The notes below the pieces were generated by a model that saw only the letters and a program-made list of their open reading frames with translations, did not search any database and was not told where the DNA came from. Shown one piece after another: positions 12,457-22,553 of a DNA stretch of 64,000 bases. Numbering within the stretch: the stretch's first letter is position 1; every line of letters begins with the position of its first letter. A program made the position numbers and the translations under genes. This stretch comes from Panagrolaimus kolymaensis (Eukaryota > Nematoda > Chromadorea > Rhabditida > Panagrolaimidae), in NCBI GenBank assembly GCA_028622995.1, contig JAJQJQ010000018.1:744001-808000 (forward strand), read 5' to 3'.

Positions 12457-15400
12457 ATGGATTTAAATTTTTCCATTATTCTTATTCTTCTTCTTATTAC
12501 GGGTATTAGGGGATCAAGGAGAAGGATACGTCACGCAGAAAATAATGGTAAGAGGCGATCGTAAAATTATTTTATGATTTGATTTGAATGTTTTTACATT
12601 TTTTAGATATGTATGAAATTCGAATTTATGACAGTGCGGCACCTGGCACAAAAGCCACTCTCAATGAAGCTTTTGATTCTGTGATGCGGGAAAGCAAGAA
12701 TTGTTTTGCTCAACTGGATTCAGATGTTGATTGGATTGAATTTGATTCAGAAATGATGATGTTTTTAACGGTTTCGGAAGTGCCTGGAACGGTACAATTA
12801 TCTCAACCTGCAACATTGCATTTAATGTGTGCTTCACATAAGGTAAAAATAGGCCCAAAAGCATTGATAAAATTTAACAAAAAAAATAATTATAGATGCA
12901 ATCCATCAATTTTTCCATTCATGTTACTCGTCGAAATAGACATCCGCCAAAATTTTCTAAAAGTGATTTCACCTTCTATGTTCCATCTGTTCTTAAACCT
13001 GGCTATGAAGTTGCTAGATTACATGTGGTTGATCACGATCCAATTATTTACAACTCCCAGCTGGGACTTTCTATTTTGGGAGATCAAAGCCATTGGATTT
13101 CCAACAAAAATGGTTCCATTATGATTCGGAAAAGTATGAATGATTTAAAGCTATATAAACCTATCAAATTACAAATGTTAGCAATTGATTATGGCTCACC
13201 TCAACTTTTTTCAATCGCTAATATTACCATTATTCCAGTATCAGTGTCTCGTAAGTATAGTGTTTTATAAATAATAAAAACCATAGAAAAAATTTTTAGA
13301 ACCACAAAACGTAAGAGTAAATATTGCAAATACAGAATATCAAATATTTGAATGGGATGCGCCAGAATATGGTATAGCAGAAAAATATCGCATTAAGGTT
13401 CAAAGAAATGGCCTTAATATTTATGAATTAGAAGTGGATGGGCACGAAACAACAGCTTTATCAACCACTCAATTCACTATTGGTTCAGATTATATCCTTG
13501 TTGTTACTGCAATGGATGTGGAGGGGGAAACACCAAGTGATGAATATCGATTCACTGTTATCAAAGATGGTAACAAAAAATAAAAATGTTTTTAAATTTA
13601 GCTAACTTTTTTTGTTTTTTAGATATTCATTGTGAAGGTGAATGCTCAGATGGTGGAAAACCCATGTGCTTTTATGGAAAATTTCATAAAATTGAACAAT
13701 ATCGTGATAAAGCTGGGCTTCATTGCCTCTGTTATAATGGTTATAATGGACCTCAATGTGATGTAATAGAAAGTTGCCCAGGTGAAAGATCGATGGAAGC
13801 TTTTGGAAGTGTAAATTGGCCTGATACTGCTGTAAACCATAGCGCTTACATTCGATGTCCTTACAATTCAGATGGAACTAAACTTGAAAGAGAATGTTAT
13901 TGGGATGATAAAAATGGACATGTTTCATGGGAAAATGTTTCAGCAACTGATACATGCAAAAAACAAAGTTCAGTTTTGGTTCATCTTGGAGTTTTAGCAA
14001 ATTATGCACAAAAAGAAGCTCAAACTGTTTCTGGAATAATAGCAGTTCAAAGATTTTTGGAAACAATTTTAACTTTTCCATCGTTTGAATCCAATTCACC
14101 CACGATCCAAACTTATGATACAAAAGTTGCTGAACATGCCGCTCAAGTGCTTGACACCATTATTTCGCGAAACCTTAGCGCTATTCCTGGAAATATTTCC
14201 AATGTTCGCTCTCAAATTGATAATTATCTTCAGCGTTTTTCAAGGCGAATCCCTGTTCCATTTAATCTTGAATCCAGCCGAGAAGGATTACATTTTAAAA
14301 CTTTTGAATGGCATGCTGGATTGGATACTTACCCAACTACAGTGGGTCGAAGATGTTACCTTCATATGCCTAAAAGTGTTAAAACAGATAATGTTCGAAT
14401 CATTTGTATGCGAAACACTACCCTTTATCCAATTCAAGAAGGTGATGCTCCAGTAATGTCAGTTGAAACAGATGAAAGTACTTCATTACCACCAGGAACT
14501 AAAGCTTTAATCGGGTTGAAACCTTTACATCATAAAGTAAATTACACATGTGCATATTTCGATGAAAAAGAAAATGGATGGTCAATTGCTGGAATTACAG
14601 TTTTATCAAGAAATTTTGAAAATGGCTATGTTCTTTGTGAAACAACCCATTTGAGTTTATTCACTCTACTTCCGGTTTGTTTTTTAGTCATTTTTAACTA
14701 TTTTTTAAATTAAAAAATTCTTGCAGGAAGATTTGTTTATTACTCAAACAGATTGGTGGGGAACCGCTGGCAACATTGTGCCTATAATTTCCACATTTTT
14801 GTCTATTCTCGTTACAAGTGCCTTAATCATTCTCATAATTTGTCCCAGCGATCATACATGTGATGCAACAATGATTGCATTTTTAAGTACAATTTTACTT
14901 ATGCATTTAGTCCATATTATTTTATTAGTTGTGCCTCAATTTATTTCCCTCCAACATTATGATATTCAAATTTACATTTTGCTGGAATATTTTATTCTAT
15001 TGTTAGTTATTTTAATGGCTATGATGAATATCAATATCAAGCATAGAATAAAGCGGGTGAATGAAGATTTCCATTCTGAGGATTATGAATCAACAGAAAA
15101 AATGCCTGTTTGCAAAGTTTTATCTGCAATCAGTAAGCTTTAAATTTAACTCTCTTTTTTTGTTGCTAAAATTTGACCTTTTTTAGTTCTCTCAACAATT
15201 TTGTGTGTTTGTTCATATTGTTTCAATGGGATTTTATTTTATAGAGTTTCAACAAGGAAACCGTAAGTCTTAATTTTGGAAAAATTTAATATTAACCTTT
15301 CTAAAATTACAGACAAGTTCAACCAGTTACTCTTGCATTTACAGCAACTTTTGTTGCACCCTTTACTTTATCCATGCTTGTTTCAATTTCATATGCAATT

Positions 15401-16274
15401 CATAGCATATTCTTGGGTCGAACGGGCATGAAAAAAACTCCTCGATGGGCTGATGATCGAGAAAGTGCCATGAGGGAGCTAACAAGTGCTGCAGGAACGT
15501 CATTGCTTGTTATGATTGTGTTATTTACTGATGCAATTCTATTTGTCACAAAAACAACAATGTTAAGGTAAGAGATTTTATGAAAGAAAAAAAGAAGCTA
15601 AAAATAATTTTATTTTTAAGAAATTTTGTTATTGCGATAACACAAATAGGTCTTTGTGGTGCATTGTTCATTTACACATGTTATATGTGCAGCATACACA
15701 TGGGCAGCTCATCGGATTCATCAACTTCGACGGGTTCTGAATTTGCTGGAAACACTTTGACGAAAGATCGAAAAAAGCATGATCTTTCTCGTGATCGATT
15801 ATTGGATAATACAGATAAATCCGCAAGTGTATCACCTGGAAATGCAACATTGCATGGATTCCGAGCTGGTTCAAATGCAGGCTATTCCACGCAAAATTCA
15901 GTAAATTCTGGATTTTCTTCATTCAAGCCTCCCATTGAATATATTGATGAGCGAGAACATTCAGGTCCACTTGTAAGTATGGTATAAATAAAAAATTATT
16001 CCCAAAGATACATAATTGTTTTTAAAAAAATCTTGCCAAGCTTATTGTTTGTTATTATTAATTAATTTACATTCCTTTAATGTACATATGTCATTTTATT
16101 TTTTTACTTGTTTTTTGTTTTTATATTATTGGATATTTCTACAATAAATAGAGAAAGATTTACGTCAATTGCATGTCGTTGCAAACTCAGCAGCCCAAAA
16201 CACTAATGAATGACTATTTCAATCCATCTATTCGTCGTCACGGGTACACATACATGCAAACAACACATACATAA
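12457..16274 (+). CDS. Adhesion G-protein-coupled receptor (cadherin-FN3-EGF-HormR-GAIN-7TM)
   Basis: Ten exons close in frame: 12457-12547, 12607-12842, 12896-13250, 13300-13569, 13623-14674, 14727-15132, 15187-15262, 15313-15567, 15621-15972, 16152-16274 (1071 residues). Order: signal peptide (MDLNFSIILILLLITGIRG), a divergent cadherin-like unit, a clear cadherin repeat (RRNRHPPKF ... VVDHDP ... AIDYGSPQL), an FN3-like module, an EGF-like module (CEGECSDGG ... CLCYNGYNGPQC), a hormone-receptor (HormR) module starting SCPGERSMEAFG, a GAIN domain with a GPS (ETTHLSLF, HL|S cleavage site kept), and seven hydrophobic helices from NIVPIISTF to YTCYMCSI. The tail is Ser-rich and probably phosphorylated. 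Flamingo/CELSR receptors share cadherin, EGF and HormR parts, but this protein is far shorter and has no laminin-G. The last exon is uncertain: reading through the donor at 15973 gives a stop at 15987 instead. Family sure; orthologue unknown. Confidence 0.85.
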
Positions 16275-18126
16275 CAAAAAAATAAGATAATATCCTCCGC
16301 GCTTTTGAAAATAAAAAATTATAACAGCTGACTCCAAGAAAAGCAATAGCAACAGCTAACAACATTGAAAGCTAACTTATTTTTTTACTTTGCGATCATT
16401 ATCGATCTATTTATTTGCCACCGCCACGGGGCTTCTATTGTTTTGCATTAAAGCAACGACAAAAAAAGTTAGGTAAAAATTATCTTTTTTAAAATGAAAA
16501 AAGTAAACCAAAAAATAACAAATACCTTTTTTATGAATCAACATTATTATTTTTAAGACGTAATAGTTGTTAGTACGTTTCCGTCGATTCGAGCGATAAC
16601 TGTCTCCCTTTTTTTATTCATTATTTTTGTTTGAAACGCAACAAGCTGATTAACCTTTTTTTAAATGAAGATGACTTCTTAATTTGTTTCCAATCATCGG
16701 TTTAAAATTTATTATTCTTTAACTTTTTATTTCGTCGTCGCCTTTTTTCTTTTCTAATTCTATATTAGGTCTTTTTCTCGCAAAAGTTTTTTTCGCCGCA
16801 ATAAAAAAAAATTCATCTTTTTTTTCATTTTCGTTTTCATGTCTCTCTTTCTCTCTCACTTTAGGGGAGGTGAAAACTAATGAAAAAAGCAGGCAGGAAA
16901 AAAAGGTGTCGTTCGTTACTTTCAATTTGCTGCTTCATAGTGGACTCTCTCTTTCTTCCCCGCGCAATCTCGAAACTTTTTTTTCTATTCTGTACCCTTA
17001 TTTGCGATCGACAACAACAAAACAAAACCAGTCGCCACCCGACTGGTGGCTGCTGTTGCCCACTAACGGGAATGTCCAATGTATACATGCAAAAAAGGAG
17101 AGAGAGAACCGTTTGATTGATGCGCCGTTACATGTTGATTCGCCTTGACCAACAAGTGAAAAAAAACCACAGGGCAGCAGCATTATTTTGGCCACCACAT
17201 AGTTAGAGTATCCTTTCCACCGTGATGGCAATGTAAATTTGCATGTAAAATCTTTCTTTTATTTATTTTTTTAAATAAATAGAAAATAATTTTTGATTTA
17301 TAAAATGATAATTTTTTTAAATACTTTCTTTTTACTTTTTTTTGTTGTTAATTTTTAAGTGAATCACCTTCCATCATTAAAACTCTTTTTTGATTTTAAT
17401 CAATTTTCTTATGTTTTCATTCATTTTTTCCTTTCCGGTGTGTATCACTTTATTGGAGTTCTAATTGCAATAAAAAAATAAAATAGTTTCTTGATGTAAT
17501 TGCGGCGAGTAAAAAAAATTTTTTTCACTCATTTTTTGTTTTGTTGTATTGCGCCGAACTAATCGCTTTTGCGCACAACAAAGTTGCTTTGCCGACCCTT
17601 ACTTGAAAAGGTTGTCATCTCTTCGAATTTTTGTACTCCTTCCTCGGTTGTTAACAAAGTTCGTAATACTAGTTTCTTTTACGGTTTCTCTCTGTTTTTG
17701 GGATCAGGATAAAATCCGAACAAAAAATAAATGGTGTTGCTCGTGGACATAATACATATGTTATATGTATGTAGTAGATGAATGAATAACGGTATAAACA
17801 AAAAATTAACGCTTTTTTCACTCATCTTTTACTCTCTCTCTCTTTCTTCCTCATTTCCTATTGTTATCGATGATTTTTTTACGCGGCCGTCGTCAAGAAG
17901 CCTGTTGTTATTATTTTACATAAGGATTTACATCAGCTGCTATTATCGCTTTTTTCCTTAAAGCGAGAAAGGTGCAAAAAAAAGATAGATATTGAAAAGA
18001 CATATAATGAGAGGGGCGAAGAAAGACAGATAGATAGATAGATACAAGGTAATGATCGAGAAAAATGAATGAACAATTTTTTTTAAACAGCGTAAGAATG
18101 AACACCTTTTTAACGAGAAAAAAATG
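16275..18126. other. Non-coding region left of the LTR element
   Basis: AT-rich, with poly-T tracts and a GATA tetranucleotide run near 18024-18040. No convincing coding exon on either strand. It is the left half of a roughly 2.6 kb intergenic interval between the adhesion GPCR and filamin that has been split by the retrotransposon. Confidence 0.5.
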
Positions 18127-18537
18127 TGTCGTATGTGGGCGATGGTATTTGGGACAGATGTGATAATTGCCTTGTTTGACATAAAGGAGGAATACATAAG
18201 TTTTCTTATATGTATTACAAAATGACAAACACAATAACAAATAAGTTAATTATCAATTACTACTTTGAGTAGGATAATAACTATAGCAACGAATTACAAT
18301 ACACACGAAGATAATAAATTAGAAGTTTATTACAACGAAACAAAACCAGGAACAAACAATAAAATAATAGGAATCCAGAAGCAGCACAAAAGTTGAGAAT
18401 GATGACGAACAATGAAATGAAGATGAATAAAATAAGCAAGCTTTAGATTGGCATAGAGACATACGAAGCCAATGATTGATAATGGAAGAAGAATGAAGAA
18501 AGAGAGAATAAGGTGGATGGAGGCCATCCATATGACA
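18127..18537 (-). repeat. 3' LTR of the gag-only element
   Basis: The left-hand copy of the 411-bp LTR. In element orientation it starts TGTCATATGG and ends CATACGACA. An AATAAA (TTTATT on the plus strand, near 18327) could serve as the polyadenylation signal. I found no difference from the other LTR. Confidence 0.93.
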
Positions 18538-18552
18538 CGCCGCCTCCCTCTC
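18538..18552 (-). other. Candidate polypurine tract
   Basis: GAGAGGGAGGCGGCG sits between the ORF stop codon and the 3' LTR in element orientation. It is purine-rich with two interrupting C and is in the right place to prime plus-strand synthesis. Confidence 0.65.
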
Positions 18553-21438
18553 TTAATCGACGTCCTCGTCGATGGATACATAACGATCAGCATTATTGAG
18601 TTTACCATATATATTGAACTTTGATGGTTGATCACTTGAATGACGAGTAGCATCTTTGAGATATTCTTTAGAAATCATAACATCAGTTTTTACCATACGA
18701 GCATCTTTCTTAACAAGTTTCTTTGATGAGCAAATTTGTTTACTTCTTTTAACATCAATAACTTTCATTTCACGTTCTTTAGTAACATTACAACATCGTT
18801 TCCCATGTTCTTGATCGTTCAGTTTGGTTGACATTTCTTTATCATTATCAGCAGTAGAGTTTATCATACCATTTTGGAATTTGAGAATATTGCGATGAGT
18901 TTGTTTTCCACCAGAACCATGAGTTTTTGAGCATTGATAGTGTTTATCAGGAGTTTCCATTCGAACATTTTGTTTTTCTTTGTTTGACGAATCAGCACGA
19001 GCAGCAGCATCCACGTTACCATTTTCTTTATTTTTAAGATTGTTATTGTTCACTTTGAAACTCACAAACAAAACTTTCTTTTTCACAGTCGGTAAATGGT
19101 CAACATTTTTCTTTAACCTTTTTGAGTTTTGCGTGGTAGGCGGTTCATCGGAAGCTTCGGGTAAACTATCCATTAACCTTCTAACCTTTTCATGCTTTTC
19201 TTTATTGCACGTGTTTTTAATACCAGGTGATTTAACAGAAGATGTAAGAGACTGTTCAAGTTTTAGACCAATTTTGCTATCGTTAGCAGGTAATGTGTCT
19301 GCATCCACATTCAGGTCTTCATACCATGAATTTTTCTTTTTCACCTCACCGTCAAACTTAATTCGACTTGACGCATCTGCACCATTCAAAATTCGATGTG
19401 GCTCTTCTTTGCCATTAACAAAAATCGACTCAGCTTTTCGACCTAATACATGTCCTTCTGTACTTTCCTTCAAACATGGCACAATTCCTTCTGCACCTTT
19501 ACTTCCAATCGATTGTGTTACTCGACCTTGTGCATGTCCTTCTGCATCTTCATTCATTCGACTCGGTACATGTCCTTCTGCACCTTTACTCAACAATAAC
19601 TTACTTTTAATCTCTTTATATTCTCGATGATTTGAGTTCCAAGCAGTAAATGAAATAAAGTTAACCGTTGGATTATTCTCTTCATTATTACCTCTACGGT
19701 CATGATTATTTACCTGATTGTTATCAAAAGAAGTTGTACATTGGCTTGCATAATGACCTTGCTGGCTGCATTTGTAACATGTAATTCGACTCTTGCTATT
19801 TTCATTGTTACTTTCGAAGGAAGAGTTTGTTTGGTTAAAACTTCCATTACCATGCCTTTGCTGTGGGCTTGTTTGTTGTTGATTACTATTGTAACATGGC
19901 CTTGGATCATAAGTGCTGTTACAAGCAACTTCCGTGCTAAGGACAAGTTCTTTCAATGCATAATAATCAAGATGGCCATTTGGAATAATGATAGAATGAA
20001 AGGCTTTATTGCTATCTTCTTGAGCAACCCGGAAAAGGATGGTTTTCAACTCTTCATTTCCTTCACTAGTTTTTCCTACAAACGCTTCGATTACTTTATT
20101 CTCAACAATAGCAAGAAAATCCACATAACTTTGACCCTGGTCTTTATGCATACGATTAAGTTCGGCACGAGCGGTATACGTGGTAACTGAATTCTCAGAA
20201 CCTAAAGAATTTAACAAATGTTGGACAACCTTTTCATAATTTCTCGTTTGTGTCATGATGTTGTATAAGCGTTGTTGTAATACCGGAGGCAGATAATTAA
20301 CGAGCAACTCAGTTTTTCTTTCCTCATAAATACCTTTTCTTTCTGTTGCAATGTCAAAGGAGAATAAATATCTTTGCAACTCGGCTCGAGTTTTCCCATG
20401 GAAGTCTTTTGGCATAGGCCATCCTTGAATAATTTCATTGTCCCTCTTTGGATAATTTGAAGGTGACTCACCTTGTTGTGGCGACGTCTGCCCATTCATT
20501 GCTTGTTTTCCATACGAAGAAGTCTTCATCGACGGAGTCTGAAAAGGATTCAATTCGACTTTAAGTGTATCACAATTGTTAGACATACCCTTAACATCAG
20601 CAGCTTCAGATAAAGTTTTAACTTGTTTCTTAAGTTCAGCGATTTCTGCTTTATCACTTGCATCAACAATACGTTGTTTCGTTTCAGCAACAGTTGCTTC
20701 ATTTTGACGACGACTTTTATCAGTTGCAGAATCCCGAATATCATCTTCATACGTAGGCGTCGACATTTCAATGGTTGAATGGCGGAGTCGTTCCTGAAAA
20801 GATCGTAGTTTATTACCAAGTTCCAAGACATTTTTACACCCGAAAGACGCGATGATTTTTGTTTCACGAGCATTTAAATTAGTTTTAGCTTGTTCAAATT
20901 TATCGAGACTAGCTAGGAGAATAGCATTCTCATTTTCAAGGTACACACTGTACTCATTTAGCTTCTCATACTCAACTTTAATTACCGACATATCCGTTTC
21001 AAGTAAAGTATGCTTTTGGATACCTTCAAGAATTAAATTGCACATAGTAGTTGTATCGTGAACAAGACGTTGTTCAATATCTTTCATAACCTCATTAGGT
21101 ACCCCCTTTCTTTGCTGACTCTCTGTAGCTAAAGCTTCGTTTGCTTGTGCAACATGAATTGACAGTTTAGCATGACTATCTTTACATGCTTCAACAAAAT
21201 TTTCAATTTGCATTTGCTGGTTATCTTCAGCATGTTTTGCACGACTTGCATCAACATCACTTGCCCCGTTTTGTTGTTCCTCCACTGTGGGATTTGCAAC
21301 ATTACCAGCTCCAATACTCAAAATTCCTCCAGCAGTATAAATACCACTAGAGCCAGTGGGCCCTCCATGTCGTATGTGGGCGATGGTATTTGGGACAGAT
21401 GTGATAATTGCCTTGTTTGACATAAAGGAGGAATACAT
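18553..21438 (-). CDS. Gag-like polyprotein of the LTR element, 961 residues
   Basis: A single uninterrupted ORF filling the whole interior. Residues 1-24 come from the LTR, and the frame runs through the candidate primer-binding site. A mostly helical, charged region follows (about 60-320), then a retrotransposon-gag-like helical domain starting GWPMPKDFHGKTRAEL (about 340-520), then a CCHC zinc knuckle CYKCSQQGHYASQC at about 554-567 (C-X2-C-X4-H-X4-C). Beyond it lies a region with four imperfect AEGHV-type units (about 615-675), then a Lys/Ser/Asn-rich tail of about 290 residues without a recognisable domain, ending 15 bases before the 3' LTR. The structural role (particle assembly, RNA packaging) is inferred from the family. 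The reading frame is intact, with no stop or frameshift. Confidence 0.85.
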   Translation of the reverse strand: MYSSFMSNKAIITSVPNTIAHIRHGGPTGSSGIYTAGGILSIGAGNVANPTVEEQQNGASDVDASRAKHAEDNQQMQIENFVEACKDSHAKLSIHVAQANEALATESQQRKGVPNEVMKDIEQRLVHDTTTMCNLILEGIQKHTLLETDMSVIKVEYEKLNEYSVYLENENAILLASLDKFEQAKTNLNARETKIIASFGCKNVLELGNKLRSFQERLRHSTIEMSTPTYEDDIRDSATDKSRRQNEATVAETKQRIVDASDKAEIAELKKQVKTLSEAADVKGMSNNCDTLKVELNPFQTPSMKTSSYGKQAMNGQTSPQQGESPSNYPKRDNEIIQGWPMPKDFHGKTRAELQRYLFSFDIATERKGIYEERKTELLVNYLPPVLQQRLYNIMTQTRNYEKVVQHLLNSLGSENSVTTYTARAELNRMHKDQGQSYVDFLAIVENKVIEAFVGKTSEGNEELKTILFRVAQEDSNKAFHSIIIPNGHLDYYALKELVLSTEVACNSTYDPRPCYNSNQQQTSPQQRHGNGSFNQTNSSFESNNENSKSRITCYKCSQQGHYASQCTTSFDNNQVNNHDRRGNNEENNPTVNFISFTAWNSNHREYKEIKSKLLLSKGAEGHVPSRMNEDAEGHAQGRVTQSIGSKGAEGIVPCLKESTEGHVLGRKAESIFVNGKEEPHRILNGADASSRIKFDGEVKKKNSWYEDLNVDADTLPANDSKIGLKLEQSLTSSVKSPGIKNTCNKEKHEKVRRLMDSLPEASDEPPTTQNSKRLKKNVDHLPTVKKKVLFVSFKVNNNNLKNKENGNVDAAARADSSNKEKQNVRMETPDKHYQCSKTHGSGGKQTHRNILKFQNGMINSTADNDKEMSTKLNDQEHGKRCCNVTKEREMKVIDVKRSKQICSSKKLVKKDARMVKTDVMISKEYLKDATRHSSDQPSKFNIYGKLNNADRYVSIDEDVD
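21353..21367 (-). other. Candidate primer-binding site
   Basis: The 15 bases directly downstream of the 5' LTR in element orientation, TGGAGGGCCCACTGG. Position and the leading TGG fit a tRNA primer site; the tRNA species was not identified. The ORF is translated across it. Confidence 0.55.
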
Positions 21439-21778
21439 AAGTTTTCTTATATGTATTACAAAATGACAAACACAATAACAAATAAGTTAATTATCAATTA
21501 CTACTTTGAGTAGGATAATAACTATAGCAACGAATTACAATACACACGAAGATAATAAATTAGAAGTTTATTACAACGAAACAAAACCAGGAACAAACAA
21601 TAAAATAATAGGAATCCAGAAGCAGCACAAAAGTTGAGAATGATGACGAACAATGAAATGAAGATGAATAAAATAAGCAAGCTTTAGATTGGCATAGAGA
21701 CATACGAAGCCAATGATTGATAATGGAAGAAGAATGAAGAAAGAGAGAATAAGGTGGATGGAGGCCATCCATATGACA
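21368..21778 (-). repeat. 5' LTR of the gag-only element
   Basis: The right-hand copy of the 411-bp LTR, upstream in element orientation. The start codon of the internal ORF lies within it (21438-21436), 71 bases before the LTR end, so the first 24 residues are encoded by LTR sequence. The promoter must lie in the upstream part of this repeat; no clear TATA box was picked out. Confidence 0.92.
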
Positions 21779-22539
21779 AATGCTTATTGACTTCTTTTTT
21801 TTTACCTCCTCGTGTTTAACATACATAAATACATACATCGATTGATTTGTTTTTGACTTTTCCCGTTTCTTCCTCCCTTATCGAATCGAATTAAGTCAGC
21901 CCGTTATGGAAAGGATGTTAGCTCTCATACAAACAACAACAAAACAACTTAAATTATGTTTTTTTATTATTTTTTTATTGTTCAAAAAAAACGACCTTGG
22001 TAACTTAACAACGTTCATTCATCCAACTAACATTTTTTCATCTTTTTTTTACAATTTTTTTCTGCGTTATTTTTATTTTATTTTTCTTCTAATTTTGACA
22101 GTTCTTTTTTTTTGCCTAAAAAAGTAGCAGCATTTGTGGAATGGATGATGTTTCACTTCAGCAATTCTTTGAAATGCTTTCCTGATTTGTTACTTTTAGA
22201 AAAAAAAACTTTTAGTCATAATTTTTTTTGCCTGCCTGTTTTTAGCATTTTTTCTTCTCTCCTTCCTCTGCCATTGATATCACCATCAATTCTAACACCC
22301 ACCGCACATTGTTGCTTTGCTTGCCTCAATTTCGATGAGTCAATCATGGCAATTTTTCTTTTCTATTTTTTTGCATACTGTCTGTTGCTTATTTTTTTAT
22401 TTCCACGAAAAAAGTTACAAATTTTTTTAGTTGTACAAAAAAATTTCGCCGTGCAAAGTTGTGCTTTTTCCGTGTTTTTTATTTTTAGTTTCCTTCTTTT
22501 TACTCAAAGAAGTCGTTGAATAAAAATATTTTTTTAAAG
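21779..22539. other. Filamin upstream region
   Basis: AT-rich and without a supported gene. It begins with the right-hand AATG of the retrotransposon target duplication. A T-tract ending AAAG at about 22531-22539 could be an acceptor for an upstream filamin exon or for trans-splicing; the frame is open from there into the filamin start. Confidence 0.5.
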
Positions 22540-22553
22540 GTCAACATCCTTCA

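Larger units (their letters stand above)
18127..21778 (-). mobile_element. Intact gag-only (non-autonomous) LTR retrotransposon
   Basis: A 3652-bp element in minus orientation. Two 411-bp direct repeats (18127-18537 and 21368-21778) look identical base by base and run TG...CA. The flanks repeat AATG (18123-18126 and 21779-21782), a 4-bp target-site duplication. Directly after the 5' LTR (minus strand, from 21367) the sequence reads TGGAGGGCCCACTGG, a candidate tRNA primer-binding site starting with the TGG expected for pairing to tRNA CCA. Directly before the 3' LTR is a purine-rich tract. The interior carries one ORF with gag features; no protease, reverse transcriptase, RNase H or integrase motif is present, so movement would need enzymes from another element. 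Identical LTRs imply a recent insertion or recent conversion. Superfamily (gypsy, BEL or copia) cannot be assigned without pol. Confidence 0.93.

Noticed and set aside
16861..17148. Overlapping ORFs on both strands near 17 kb
   Set aside because: Low-complexity composition, mutually contradictory frames, no splice context; treated as chance.
18980..19630. 216-codon plus-strand ORF
   Set aside because: It is the antisense shadow of the gag-like ORF, which has the zinc knuckle and LTR context.
18553..21438. Reading the element as a full autonomous retrotransposon
   Set aside because: No protease, reverse transcriptase (YxDD-type box), RNase H or integrase motif is present in the only long ORF or in other frames of the interior.
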